From positions 1,612,001-1,676,000 of the forward strand of contig NZ_PEGF01000001.1 of NCBI RefSeq assembly GCF_002742635.1: a stretch of 64,000 nt of DNA. Reading direction: 5' to 3'. The notes below the pieces were generated by a model. It had not been told where the DNA came from and did not search any database. It worked only from the letters and a program-made list of their open reading frames with translations. This document shows, piece after piece, positions 37,821 to 46,216 of the stretch (positions within the stretch are counted from its first letter, which is position 1; every line of letters begins with the position of its first letter). The position numbers and the translations under genes were made by a program. This stretch comes from Caulobacter sp. X. GTDB lineage: Bacteria > Pseudomonadota > Alphaproteobacteria > Caulobacterales > Caulobacteraceae.

Positions 37821-38642
37821 TTAGCGGAACAGGCTCAGGATCGACGAGCTCGAAGAGTTCGCGATCGACAGCGCTTGCACGCCAAGCTGTTGCTTGGTTT
37901 GCAGCGACTGCAGCTTGGCGCTTTCCTTGGCCAGGTCGGCGTCCACCAGGTTGCCAACGCCAGCTTCCAGGCTGTCTTGCAGCTTGCCGACGAAGGTCAG
38001 CTGCGTGTCGAGACCGGTCGAGCTGGTGCCCAGGGCCGCCAGCTTGTTGGTCGCGGTGCCGATGGCCTTGTCGATGTCGGCCAGCTTGGTCTTGGCGTCG
38101 GCCGCGCTGGTGAAGCTGTACGTAGCCGACAGACCCAGGCCCGTCAGGGTCAGGTCCTGCACCTTCACGGTGAAGGCCGAACCGTCCGTGTTGGCCAGGA
38201 AGGTCAGCTTTTGAGTGGTGCTGTCGGCGACGCTGCTGCCATTGAACTTGGCGTTGGTCGCGGCCTTGGAAATCTGGTCGCGCAGCGAGTTGAAGTCAGC
38301 CTGCAGCGCGTTGAACGAGGCCGTGTTCAGCGAGGTGTCGGAAGCGGCGAGAACCTTTTCCTTCATCTTGCCGAGCAGGTCGGTGATGGCGTCGCCGGCG
38401 GCCAGGGCCACGTCGATGGTGGACTGACCGCGTTGCAGCGAGTCCTTGACCGAGTTCAGCGACGAGGCGGTGGCCGATTGGTTCTTGGCCATGGCCCAGA
38501 TGGCGCCGTTGTCCTTGGCGGTGCCGACCTTCTTGCCGGTGTTGATGCGCTGCTGGGTGACCTGCAGCTCAGCATTGGTGGCGTTCAGGTTTTGCAGGGC
38601 GATAAGGGCCCCAGAGTTCGTATTGATGCTGTTCAGCGCCAT
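37821..38642 (-). CDS. flagellin, FljM/N/O-like
   Basis: This 273-residue flagellin has conserved N-terminal ([40 protein letters not shown]) and C-terminal ([36 protein letters not shown]) coiled-coil D0/D1 domains with a short variable centre, as in Caulobacter filaments. The C. crescentus fljMNO cluster lies in this genome neighbourhood to my recollection; here only one gene is present. AGGAGTTG lies ahead of the start and a strong terminator follows. Regulation by sigma-54 is expected in this group but I could not find a well-spaced GG-N10-GC promoter. Confidence 0.92.
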   Translation of the reverse strand: MALNSINTNSGALIALQNLNATNAELQVTQQRINTGKKVGTAKDNGAIWAMAKNQSATASSLNSVKDSLQRGQSTIDVALAAGDAITDLLGKMKEKVLAASDTSLNTASFNALQADFNSLRDQISKAATNAKFNGSSVADSTTQKLTFLANTDGSAFTVKVQDLTLTGLGLSATYSFTSAADAKTKLADIDKAIGTATNKLAALGTSSTGLDTQLTFVGKLQDSLEAGVGNLVDADLAKESAKLQSLQTKQQLGVQALSIANSSSSSILSLFR

Positions 38643-39107
38643 AACGAAACAACTCCTATTCGAGGTGTCCCGACGTCATTTTGACTGCCGGTGGGCGTTT
38701 TACCCGCAGCAAGTATCCACAATCGTGCTTTCGACTTCGTTTAAAGAAAATAGATATAGAATTAACTTATCGAACTATTTTGTTAATCGTAAAATCGAAT
38801 TTTACTGAAAATTCGGCGAGGCATGTGAAAACTATGTCTCAAAATGAAACATCCAAGTGAATCCAAAACATAGATTTATTAACCCTGATTCACAGCACCT
38901 GAACCGCCCGATCGGCGCACGGCTCCGTCGGCGCGGGCGGGACCCGACGCGAGCGGCACGGCTTCGCCGCGGCGCGAATGGTCACGATGAACAGCAGCGA
39001 CGACCAGATATCGGACAGAAGACGAACAGCGCGACGCATCGGGGGAGCCTCCTTGTCTCCTTCCAACGAAGAAGAGGCCGGCAGGCTCCCTCGCGCGTGA
39101 CGGGGCC
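38643..39107. other. AT-rich flagellin upstream region
   Basis: This 465-base gap contains a markedly AT-rich core at about 38725-38885 (runs such as TTTAAAGAAAATAGATATAG and TTAACTTATCG) in an otherwise GC-rich window. It probably carries the flagellin promoter and activator sites. No convincing coding frame is present. Confidence 0.5.
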
Positions 39108-41942
39108 CTACTGGCGGCGGGTCACCACGACCGGCTGGCCGACATAGTCGATGGCGGCCTCGGCGACGTCGAAGTCCGTCGGCTTGTCGCCCGGACCGAC
39201 GAAGCGAACCTTGAACGTTCGCCGTTCGACCATGCCGTCATAGCGGCCCGAGCGGGCGCCGATGGTCAGGCGGCCGCTGGCCTCGTCATAGCTGACTGGG
39301 ATGCGGCTATAGGCCCCGCGCTGGTAGGCCATCGACAGGCCGTCGTCCTCGTAGAGCTCGAACCGGCCGTCCTGGCCCGTGTAGACGACGAAGGTGATCG
39401 GCGCGTCGGGCTTCTCGCCGACATATTGCTGGACCTCGGTCATCGGCACGATCGCGCCAGCCTTGACGAACAGCGGCATGCGCGACAGCGGCGCCTGGGC
39501 CTTGATCGTCTGGCCGCCAGCGTGGCGCTGGCCGGTCTCGAAGTCGTACCAGAACGCCCCCGCCGGCAGGTAGACCTCGCGCGAGCGGGCCTTGAACGCC
39601 GTCACCGGCGCGACCAGGAAGGCCGAGCCGTAGAGGTACTCGTCGTCGATGTTTCGCGCCATCAGGTCATCGGGGAAGTCCATGACCAGGCCGCGCATGA
39701 TGCTGGCGTCGCGGTGGTAGGTCTCGCCCGCCAGGGTCAGGGTGTAGGGCATCAGCCGGTAGCGCAGGGCGTCGTACCAGGCCAGGCTCTGATAGACCTC
39801 CGAGCCCTCGGGCGCGAGGTTGTAGATCTCGCGGTACGGGAACTCGCCGTGGCTGCGGAACAGCGGGCTGAAGGCGCCGAACTGGAACCAGCGCAGGTTC
39901 AGCTCGCGCCACTCGTCCAGGTGCTTGGGATCCTGGTTGGTGTAGCGGTCCTCGACCGAGAAGCCGCCGATGTCGGTGGTCCAGTTGGGCAGGCCCGACA
40001 TCGAGAGATTCACCCCCGCCGAGATCTGGTCGCGGAAGTCGTCCCAGCGGGCCACGACGTCGCCGCTCCACACCGCCACGCCGTGGCGCTGGATACCGCC
40101 GAAGGCCGAGCGCGACAGGATGAAGCTGCGCTTGTTGGGATCGAGGTCGTGTTCGCCCTCGAAGACGCCCTGGGTGTGGATCAGCGGATAGGAATTGAAG
40201 AACTCGGCGCCCGGTCCCATCGCGGTCGGCCCCATGCGCAGGGTGCGCTCGGGGATGTCGAGGTTGGAGTGCATGTCCGGCTCGTCGCTGTCCATCCACC
40301 AGGCGTCGACGCCGTAGCGCTTCAGGCTGTCCTTGACCTGGCGCCAGTAGATGTCGCGCGCTTCCTTCGAATAGGGGTCGTAGAACGAGTTGGCGTAGCC
40401 GGGCCCCACCCAGTCGACCGCGCCCTGCTCGATGTTGCGCCTGTACATGTGGCCCTTGGCGTCGAGTTCCTTGAAGTGCTCGGTCCACGGATAGAACTTG
40501 GCCCAGATCGAGATCATGAAGCGGCCGTTCATCCCGTGGATGTCGTCCAGCATCTTCTGGGGATCGGGAAAGCGCGTCTCGTCGAACCTGTGGCTGCCCC
40601 ACTGGTCGTCCTTCCAGTAGCGCCAGTCCATCACGACGTTGTCGATCGGCAGCTTGCGGGCCCGGTATTCCTTGAGAACCCCGACGATCTCTCCTTGCGT
40701 CTCGTAGCGCTGGCGGCTCTGCCAGAAACCGTAGGCCCAGCGCGGCATGGCCTGCGCCTTGCCGGTCAGCTGGCGATAGCCCGACACCACCTGGTCGAGG
40801 TTCTCCCCCGAGACGAAGTAGTAGTCGACCGCGTGGGCCACGTCCGAGGTGAGGGTCAGCGACCTCTGCTGGGCGGCGGGCAGCGGGTCGTTGTGCAGCA
40901 GGGCGATGTAGCCGTCGTCCGGCGTCCACTCGATCCGCACCTTGTGGCGCGTCCCCGCCTTCATCGGCGCCGTGAAGTTGTGGAACCACGGGTTCCAGTT
41001 CTGCCGCCAGCGGTCGATCTTCAGCTGACCGTCGACCCACAGCTTGGCGTAGCTGGATGAGTACAGCTTGAACTTCTGGACGCCGCTGGTCTTGGCCTCG
41101 ACGGAGCCCTCCCACACGACGCTGGCGCCCTTCAGCGGCTTCTTGTCGGCCCCCATCAGCTCGGCCGGCCAGCCCGGCAGGTCCTTCAGGTGCTGGTAGT
41201 TCACGTCGGTCTCGACGCGGGTCAGCTTCAGCTGGCCGCCCACATAGTACTTGGCCGTGAAGCCGCCGGCCTTGCCGCTGGCGTCGAATAGCGTGAGGTC
41301 GCGCGAGGCCAGGGCGTAGGGCTTGGGATCGCCAAAGCGCGTGATCCCGTTGTTGTCCCACAGCACCCCGTAGTTGCGTGTCGACAGCACGAACGGGATG
41401 GCGATGTCGCGATTGTATTGGGCCAGCTCGACGTCCTGGCCGTTGTAGTTCATCTGGCCGTTCTGATGCTGGCCCAGGCCATAGAAGCCCTCATCCGTGT
41501 TCGGATTGAACCGCTGGCTGACGGCGTAGAAGCCCTGGCCGTCGATGGTCAGCGGCTTGAACGCCGAGCGGCCCTGCTCGGCGAGGACCGTCTTGCCCGA
41601 AGCGTCCTTGAACGAGACCGCGCCGTCCTTCAGCGTCACCTCGGCCGTGGCCTCGCCCGCGTTCAGCACGACCTTGTCGCCGACCTCCGACACCGTGAAG
41701 CCGGAGGTCTTCGGCGCGGCGATCACCATCAGGCTGGGCGGGACCTTGATCTCGTCCGTCGGCGAGGCGGTGACGCGGATCGTCCGGTCGTTCATCACCC
41801 GCAGCCGGACTTTCTTGGCCGGGCCGGAAGCGGGCGTGACGATCACCCCGTCGGCGGTCCGCTCGAAGTCCAGAGCGAACGCCGAGGTCGAGGCCATCAG
41901 GGCGCTCCAGGAAACCACCGCCGCCAAACGCCAGACGCCCAT
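39108..41942 (-). CDS. GH31 alpha-xylosidase with PA14 insert
   Basis: This 944-residue protein has a signal peptide ending near SAFA-L. A beta-sandwich N-domain is interrupted by a PA14-type insert (about 235-370: VWEGSVEAKTSGVQKFKLYS, KLWVDGQLKIDRWRQNWNPW). The catalytic barrel has nucleophile Asp551 in WWMDSDEPDM and acid/base Asp628 in WSGDVVARWDD. The layout matches bacterial alpha-xylosidases acting on xyloglucan oligosaccharides. ATG at 41942 is chosen because AAGGAGG lies 6 bases upstream; an ATG 6 bases further out would touch that site. A perfect LacI-type operator lies just before the gene. Confidence 0.9.
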   Translation of the reverse strand: MGVWRLAAVVSWSALMASTSAFALDFERTADGVIVTPASGPAKKVRLRVMNDRTIRVTASPTDEIKVPPSLMVIAAPKTSGFTVSEVGDKVVLNAGEATAEVTLKDGAVSFKDASGKTVLAEQGRSAFKPLTIDGQGFYAVSQRFNPNTDEGFYGLGQHQNGQMNYNGQDVELAQYNRDIAIPFVLSTRNYGVLWDNNGITRFGDPKPYALASRDLTLFDASGKAGGFTAKYYVGGQLKLTRVETDVNYQHLKDLPGWPAELMGADKKPLKGASVVWEGSVEAKTSGVQKFKLYSSSYAKLWVDGQLKIDRWRQNWNPWFHNFTAPMKAGTRHKVRIEWTPDDGYIALLHNDPLPAAQQRSLTLTSDVAHAVDYYFVSGENLDQVVSGYRQLTGKAQAMPRWAYGFWQSRQRYETQGEIVGVLKEYRARKLPIDNVVMDWRYWKDDQWGSHRFDETRFPDPQKMLDDIHGMNGRFMISIWAKFYPWTEHFKELDAKGHMYRRNIEQGAVDWVGPGYANSFYDPYSKEARDIYWRQVKDSLKRYGVDAWWMDSDEPDMHSNLDIPERTLRMGPTAMGPGAEFFNSYPLIHTQGVFEGEHDLDPNKRSFILSRSAFGGIQRHGVAVWSGDVVARWDDFRDQISAGVNLSMSGLPNWTTDIGGFSVEDRYTNQDPKHLDEWRELNLRWFQFGAFSPLFRSHGEFPYREIYNLAPEGSEVYQSLAWYDALRYRLMPYTLTLAGETYHRDASIMRGLVMDFPDDLMARNIDDEYLYGSAFLVAPVTAFKARSREVYLPAGAFWYDFETGQRHAGGQTIKAQAPLSRMPLFVKAGAIVPMTEVQQYVGEKPDAPITFVVYTGQDGRFELYEDDGLSMAYQRGAYSRIPVSYDEASGRLTIGARSGRYDGMVERRTFKVRFVGPGDKPTDFDVAEAAIDYVGQPVVVTRRQ

Positions 41943-41967
41943 CCGCATCCTCCTTCTTCGAGCGCCT

Positions 41968-41981
41968 TGATAGCGCTATCA
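41968..41981. promoter_or_regulatory. LacI-type operator before GH31 gene
   Basis: TGATAGCGCTATCA is a perfect 14-base palindrome that agrees with the xylX operator TGTTAGCGCTACCA in its centre and outer TG..CA. It lies 26 bases upstream of the GH31 start codon and may be a XylR site. Confidence 0.7.
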
Positions 41982-42064
41982 GTCGTTGGGGAGACACTCG
42001 CCGGCCGGAGCCGCCTTGGCGAGTCCCAAAGTGGTCGTAGGCGGCGCGATTGCGCGGCCTAATA

Positions 42065-42075
42065 TTGTACTATAA
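42065..42075. promoter_or_regulatory. candidate GntR operator before dgoK
   Basis: TTGTACTATAA resembles the short TNGT...ACNA palindromes bound by FadR-type GntR regulators, such as the one encoded after dgoA. It lies 100 bases upstream of dgoK. Confidence 0.4.
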
Positions 42076-42174
42076 ATCCCCTCCGAAAGCGGGCGACGTT
42101 GGCCCGGCGTTAGGGACGATCATGAGCGACGGGAACACGGGACGGCGACGCGCGACAGCGAAGGTCAAAGCCTG

Positions 42175-43089
42175 ATGGACCAGGATATCGTGATCGTCGG
42201 CGACTGGGGCACCTCGCGCCTAAGGCTGTGGCTGCGCCAGGGCAAGAGCGTCATCCACCGCCGCGACGGCCCGGGCGTTTCGGCCCTGACCGACACCCCC
42301 GAAAAGACTTTCCTCGACCTGGTCGGCGACTGGCGCGAGGCCAAGCCGGCCGGCGCGATCCTGTGCGGCATGGTCGGCTCCAGCATCGGCTGGACGCTCG
42401 CCCCCTACGCCCCCTGCCCCGCCGATCCGGCGGCGATCGCCCAACGTACGATCCGGCTGGAGGCCGACGGCCTGCCGGTGACCCTGGTCCCTGGTCTCTC
42501 CTGCGTGAACCCGCTGGGCGGTCCCGACGTGATGCGCGGCGAGGAGACCCAGGTCTTCGGCGCCCTGTCGCTGAACCCCACCCTCCAGACCGGTCGTCAC
42601 CTGCTCGTCTTGCCCGGCACCCACAACAAGTGGACCGTGGTCGAGGACGGCAAGGTCACGGGCTTCGTCACCGCCCCCGTCGGCGAGACCTTCGCCCTGC
42701 TCAAGAAACATTCGACCCTGGCGGCCGGCGGCGGAAGCCAGGCCGACGGCTCGGCGGAAGGCTTCGCCCTGGGCCTCTCGCGCATCGCCGAGCATGGCGC
42801 CGCGCGCCTGCCCCACCTGATGTTCGAGACCCGCGCCCGCCAGTTGCTGGACGGCATGAGCCCGGCCGACGCCATGGGCTATCTCTCCGGCCTCTTGATC
42901 GGCGCCGACGTCGACGCGGCCCGCGACTGGTTCGGACCGATGGACGCCGTGACCGTGATCGGCGCGGGCGCCCTCAGCGACCTCTATGTCCAGGCCCTGG
43001 CCAAGTTCGAGGTGGCCGCGTCCGTCGTCGACGGCGACGCGGCCGTGCTCGCGGGCCTTTCCGCGATCTCCAGATCCCAAGAGAAGTGA
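42175..43089 (+). CDS. dgoK: 2-dehydro-3-deoxygalactonokinase
   Basis: This 304-residue protein has the DgoK signatures: VIVGDWGTSRLRLWL, GAILCGMVGSSIGW, VPGLSCVNPLGGPDVMRGEE, LVLPGTHNKWTVVEDGKVTGF and a C-terminal GYLSGLLIGADVDAARDWF. It phosphorylates 2-keto-3-deoxygalactonate in the De Ley-Doudoroff galactose pathway. The aldolase gene follows 5 bases after its stop. It is divergent from the GH31 gene and may process galactose released from xyloglucan. Confidence 0.92.
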   Translation: MDQDIVIVGDWGTSRLRLWLRQGKSVIHRRDGPGVSALTDTPEKTFLDLVGDWREAKPAGAILCGMVGSSIGWTLAPYAPCPADPAAIAQRTIRLEADGLPVTLVPGLSCVNPLGGPDVMRGEETQVFGALSLNPTLQTGRHLLVLPGTHNKWTVVEDGKVTGFVTAPVGETFALLKKHSTLAAGGGSQADGSAEGFALGLSRIAEHGAARLPHLMFETRARQLLDGMSPADAMGYLSGLLIGADVDAARDWFGPMDAVTVIGAGALSDLYVQALAKFEVAASVVDGDAAVLAGLSAISRSQEK

Positions 43090-43094
43090 AGCTT

Positions 43095-43703
43095 ATGACC
43101 AACGCCGCTCCGCCCCCCATCGTGGCCATCCTGCGCGGCGTGAAGCCGACCGAGATCGTAGACATCGCCGCCGCCCTGGTCGCCGCCGGGATCAAGGGCA
43201 TCGAGGTGCCGATGAACTCGCCCGACCCGCTGGAGAGCATCGGCAAGCTGTGCGACGCCTTCGGCGACCAGGCCCTGTGCGGCGCCGGCACGGTGCTGGC
43301 GCCCGAGGTCGTGGACCAGGTCGCCGGCGTCGGCGGCAAGCTGATCGTCACGCCCAACACCGACGCCACCGTGATCACGCGCGCCGTCGAACTGGGCCTG
43401 ACCGCCATGCCGGGCTTTGCGACGCCGTCCGAGGCCTTCGTGGCCGTGAAGGCCGGCGCCAAGGCGCTGAAGCTCTATCCGGCCAGCTCGTTCGGTCCCA
43501 GCCACATCAAGGCCGTCAAGGACGTGCTGCCCAAGGACATCCTGGTCTACGCGGTCGGCGGCGTGGGCGCGGCCAATCTCGAGCCCTGGCGCGCGGCGGG
43601 CGTGGCCGGCATCGGGGTCGGCGGCGAGCTCTACCGGCCGGGCTACACCGCCCAGGAGGTCGGCGAACGGGCCGCCGCCCTGGTCGCGGCCTGGAACACC
43701 TGA
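43095..43703 (+). CDS. dgoA: 2-dehydro-3-deoxy-6-phosphogalactonate aldolase
   Basis: This 202-residue class I aldolase has the general acid Glu37 (GIKGIEVPMNSP) and Schiff-base Lys126 (AKALKLYPASSFG). Phosphate-binding loops are GAGTV and VGGVG. It cleaves KDPGal to pyruvate and glyceraldehyde-3-phosphate. It follows dgoK directly in a two-gene operon. The GntR gene 240 bases downstream probably controls it. Confidence 0.93.
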   Translation: MTNAAPPPIVAILRGVKPTEIVDIAAALVAAGIKGIEVPMNSPDPLESIGKLCDAFGDQALCGAGTVLAPEVVDQVAGVGGKLIVTPNTDATVITRAVELGLTAMPGFATPSEAFVAVKAGAKALKLYPASSFGPSHIKAVKDVLPKDILVYAVGGVGAANLEPWRAAGVAGIGVGGELYRPGYTAQEVGERAAALVAAWNT

Positions 43704-43942
43704 TCCGCGAACGACGCTCGGGGGGAGCTGATGGGGATCTGGCTCGGCGAGGCCAAGCGCGCAAAGGGATCGCCAATGCGGCGCCTGTCGCATTTTGACG
43801 CGCGCCTTCGTGTGAACGCTCTTGCCGAAAGCAGGCGGCGCGGCTGTATTCGGCCCAATAGATTCCGCGGTTCAGCGGACACGATCACCATGGGGAGCGG
43901 CGGTCATCTCACGGCCGCCGCCAGAGGAAAGAAGATCCGTCA

Positions 43943-44671
43943 ATGCGCACCCAGCCGGGCCTGAGCCTGACTTACGGCCTGGTGGAGCAGCTGGGCCAAG
44001 CGATCGTCACCGGCGAATACGCCACCGTGGGCTTCCCGACCGAGGGGGAGCTGTCCAAGCAGTTCGGCGCCAGCCGCACCGTCACCCGCGAGGCGGTCAA
44101 GATGCTAACCGCCAAGGGCCTGCTCAGCGCCCGTCCGCGCCACGGCACCGTTGTCGAGCCCGAGGCCGAGTGGAACATGCTCGACCCGGACGTGCTGCGC
44201 TGGCTGCTGGAACGCAAGTTCTCCTTGCGCCTGCTGGCCGACTTCACCGAGATGCGCTTAGGGATAGAACCGGCCGCCGCGGCCCTGGCCGCGCGCAACG
44301 CCGACGAGGCCGGGCTGGAGGAGATCCGCAAGGGCCTTCGCCGGATGAAGGCCGCCGCCGAGGGCGAGGACGACCCGCTGTCGGCCGACATCGCCTTCCA
44401 CATCGCCATCCTCGACGCGACCAAGAACCCGTTCTATCGCGAGCTGCACGAGCTGGTGAACACGGCCCTGCGCATCTCGATCCGCTTCACCAACCGGATC
44501 AAGGGCCGCACCGCCTCGATCCCCTCGCACGAGGACGTGGCCGAGGCGATCATCGCCCGCGACGCCGACAAGGCCCAGGCGGCCATGCGCGAGATCATCG
44601 TCGATGTTCTGGAGCTGATCCGCGCCGCGTCTCCAAGCACGGAATCCGAGGCCGCCCGCCGCGAGGCGTGA
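43943..44671 (+). CDS. FadR-type GntR regulator (DgoR-like)
   Basis: This 242-residue protein has a winged HTH (YGLVEQLGQAIVTGEYATVG, LSKQFGASRTVTREAVKMLT, GLLSARPRHGTVV) and a FCD effector domain (FTEMRLGIEPAAAALAA, DIAFHIAILDATKNPFYREL with metal-binding Asp/His, SHEDVAEAII). It is in line with dgoK and dgoA, after a 239-base gap. It likely represses them in the absence of galactonate-type acids; the symbol dgoR is not assigned because the effector is not proven. Confidence 0.85.
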   Translation: MRTQPGLSLTYGLVEQLGQAIVTGEYATVGFPTEGELSKQFGASRTVTREAVKMLTAKGLLSARPRHGTVVEPEAEWNMLDPDVLRWLLERKFSLRLLADFTEMRLGIEPAAAALAARNADEAGLEEIRKGLRRMKAAAEGEDDPLSADIAFHIAILDATKNPFYRELHELVNTALRISIRFTNRIKGRTASIPSHEDVAEAIIARDADKAQAAMREIIVDVLELIRAASPSTESEAARREA

Positions 44672-44759
44672 TCTTTCGAAAACGACTCGCGGGTCGCATG
44701 GCCAAGGTTTAATGTGGCGACGCTTGGCCGAAAGGCGGCGGACCCTTAAAGTTCTTGGC

Positions 44760-45605
44760 ATGGACAAGGGCGATCCCTCTGTGACGGACCAGGTCGAGGC
44801 GCTCGACCGTCTCACCGAGCGTGAGCGTGAGTGCCTGCGTCTGGTCGATCGGCACATGAGCTCCAAGGAGATCGCCCGCGAGCTGGGCCTCTCCAAGCAC
44901 ACTGTCGACTGGCATCTGGACAAGGCGCGGCGCCGGCTGGGCGCGGCCGACCGCTACGACGCGGCGCGTCGGGTGTTCGATCGCGCGCGCCAGGCCGACG
45001 CCGGCGCCACGGCCCCCGTTACCCCTCCCCCTGTCACGCCCCCCTCGCCCCCCCCTGTCACCCCCCCTCCGATCGCGTCGGGGTCCGATCCGGCGCGGCT
45101 AGGCGAACACCCTTCTTCACGGTCTCCTGATCTCGCTGAGGAAGGAGCTTCCCGTGACCGAACTGACCCCCTATCAGAAAGAAGCCATTGGCCGGGCGAC
45201 CTATATGCGCCAGGACATCATGAGCTTCCGGAACAGCTGGCCGGCCCTGAATTCGGCCGAGCTGCTGCCGCCCATCACCTGGAGCGAACTCGAGCGCCAG
45301 TTGATGAGCCTGTCGGCGACGCCGGATGGCGCGGCCATGGTCCACGACCTGGTGGCGGCCACGCGCAAGCAAGCTTCGTTCAAGCCCAGCGAGCTGGTGA
45401 TGCGGGAGATCCTCTGCATCGCGAGCGCCGTGATGGACGAGACGTTCCCGTCGGACTTCTCGTCTTCGGACTCGGAGCTGGACGACCTAACCATCTAAGC
45501 GTCCCGCTTCGGTTGGCCTTCATCGCGGCCGTGATGATCGTAACCGCGCTCGCGTTCGGTTCGATCCTGGCGGGGCTCCACGCACTCGAAGGCCTGCTGC
45601 CTTAA
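44760..45605 (+). CDS. LuxR-type HTH protein with C-terminal membrane segment
   Basis: This ORF of 281 residues begins with a DNA-binding domain (LTERERECLRLVDRHMSSKE, IARELGLSKHTVDWHLDKAR). A Pro-rich linker of C-tracts (TPPPVTPPSPPPVTPPP) follows, and the ORF ends with one membrane helix (LAFIAAVMIVTALAFGSILA). This layout is common in Caulobacterales HTH proteins. The central 45154-45498 part in this frame reads like an out-of-frame shadow because a well-formed gene occupies another frame there. The start is uncertain: ATG 44760 keeps the conserved domain; an ATG at 44712 is also open. The ORF may be a real overprinted gene or a decayed one. Confidence 0.6.
   Translation: MDKGDPSVTDQVEALDRLTERERECLRLVDRHMSSKEIARELGLSKHTVDWHLDKARRRLGAADRYDAARRVFDRARQADAGATAPVTPPPVTPPSPPPVTPPPIASGSDPARLGEHPSSRSPDLAEEGASRDRTDPLSERSHWPGDLYAPGHHELPEQLAGPEFGRAAAAHHLERTRAPVDEPVGDAGWRGHGPRPGGGHAQASFVQAQRAGDAGDPLHRERRDGRDVPVGLLVFGLGAGRPNHLSVPLRLAFIAAVMIVTALAFGSILAGLHALEGLLP
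45048..45067. repeat. C8 and C7 homopolymer tracts in HTH gene
   Basis: Eight C at 45048-45055 and seven C at 45061-45067 flank TGTCA in the coding part just after the HTH. Such tracts are prone to slippage and could shift the reading frame. Confidence 0.6.
45154..45498 (+). CDS. uncharacterised protein nested within the HTH gene
   Basis: The GTG start has AAGGAG 6 bases upstream. The 114-residue protein (TELTPYQKEAIGRATYMRQD onward) is mostly alpha-helical with an acidic C-terminal tail (DETFPSDFSSSDSELDDL). Its codons show the expected high GC at third positions, unlike the overlapping HTH frame in the same stretch. No family is recognised. The gene lies in the +1 frame relative to the HTH gene and ends just before the latter's membrane helix. 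Confidence 0.7.
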   Translation: MTELTPYQKEAIGRATYMRQDIMSFRNSWPALNSAELLPPITWSELERQLMSLSATPDGAAMVHDLVAATRKQASFKPSELVMREILCIASAVMDETFPSDFSSSDSELDDLTI

Positions 45606-45690
45606 GAGACCTCGCCCGAGGAGCCGGGCGCCTACTCCAACCATCAACATTGGCAACGCGCCGGTCTCGCCGGCGTGAAGGAGACCGCTC

Positions 45691-46053
45691 ATGCTCAAGG
45701 AACGCCGCCAAGCCGCCCAATCCGTGGCAGACGCCCTGTTCGCCGCGGAGAAGGCTATCGACGCCGCCATCGCTTCCACGGCCACCCTCGCCGCCCTGAT
45801 GCCCGCCAGCCGCCAGGCGGCGAACCTCTCGGCGCTGATCGGCCAGGACGCCCTGATGTCGGCCGTCAACACGATGCAGGCGCTGGCCACGGCGCGCGAA
45901 GGCATCGTCACGACCCACAAGCACCTGTCGGTGGCCCAGCACGACATCGGCCTCGCCGCCGTGAGCTTCGACGACAGCGACGAGTTCGGCCAGGCGCCCG
46001 AGAAGCCGGCCGGCATGGCCAAGACCAAGCGCCGCCTGACCGTCGCCGCCTAA
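45691..46053 (+). CDS. uncharacterised helical protein (120 aa)
   Basis: GAAGGAGA precedes ATG 45691. The 120-residue protein is Ala-rich and helical (LKERRQAAQSVADALFAAEK; QDALMSAVNTMQALATAREG) and ends in a basic tail (KTKRRLTVAA). No signal peptide or membrane segment is seen and I do not recognise the family. It follows the HTH gene by 85 bases and is probably cotranscribed. A terminator lies at 46152. Confidence 0.7.
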   Translation: MLKERRQAAQSVADALFAAEKAIDAAIASTATLAALMPASRQAANLSALIGQDALMSAVNTMQALATAREGIVTTHKHLSVAQHDIGLAAVSFDDSDEFGQAPEKPAGMAKTKRRLTVAA

Positions 46054-46151
46054 AGCCTTAGGGTTCGCCCCCCGCGCCGGCGCAGCTCATCTTCTGGGAT
46101 GAGCGGCCTTCGGCGCCGGTGGCGGAGCTTCCAGGCTTCGATTAAACGCAT

Positions 46152-46184
46152 GATCCTCGCCGGCTGCCGCTGGCGAGGATCTTT
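46152..46184 (+). terminator. Rho-independent terminator
   Basis: GATCCTCGCC (46152-46161) pairs perfectly with GGCGAGGATC (46172-46181) around a 10-base loop and is followed by TTT. It closes the HTH gene cluster. Confidence 0.8.
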
Positions 46185-46216
46185 GCAATCTGGCGGAAGG
46201 ACGCCAACCTAACGCG

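Noticed and set aside
38643..38760. Sigma-54 promoter for flagellin
   Set aside because: The best match (TGGATACTTGCTGC on the minus strand) has wrong spacing between the GG and GC elements.
38857..39147. Possible 96-codon gene between flagellin and GH31
   Set aside because: No ribosome site, overlaps the GH31 3' end and has an Arg-rich shadow-type composition.
43731..43964. Possible 77-codon gene with GGGGGGAG before the start
   Set aside because: The protein is basic and has no pattern; it overlaps the start of the GntR gene and the codon use is poor. It may be leader sequence.
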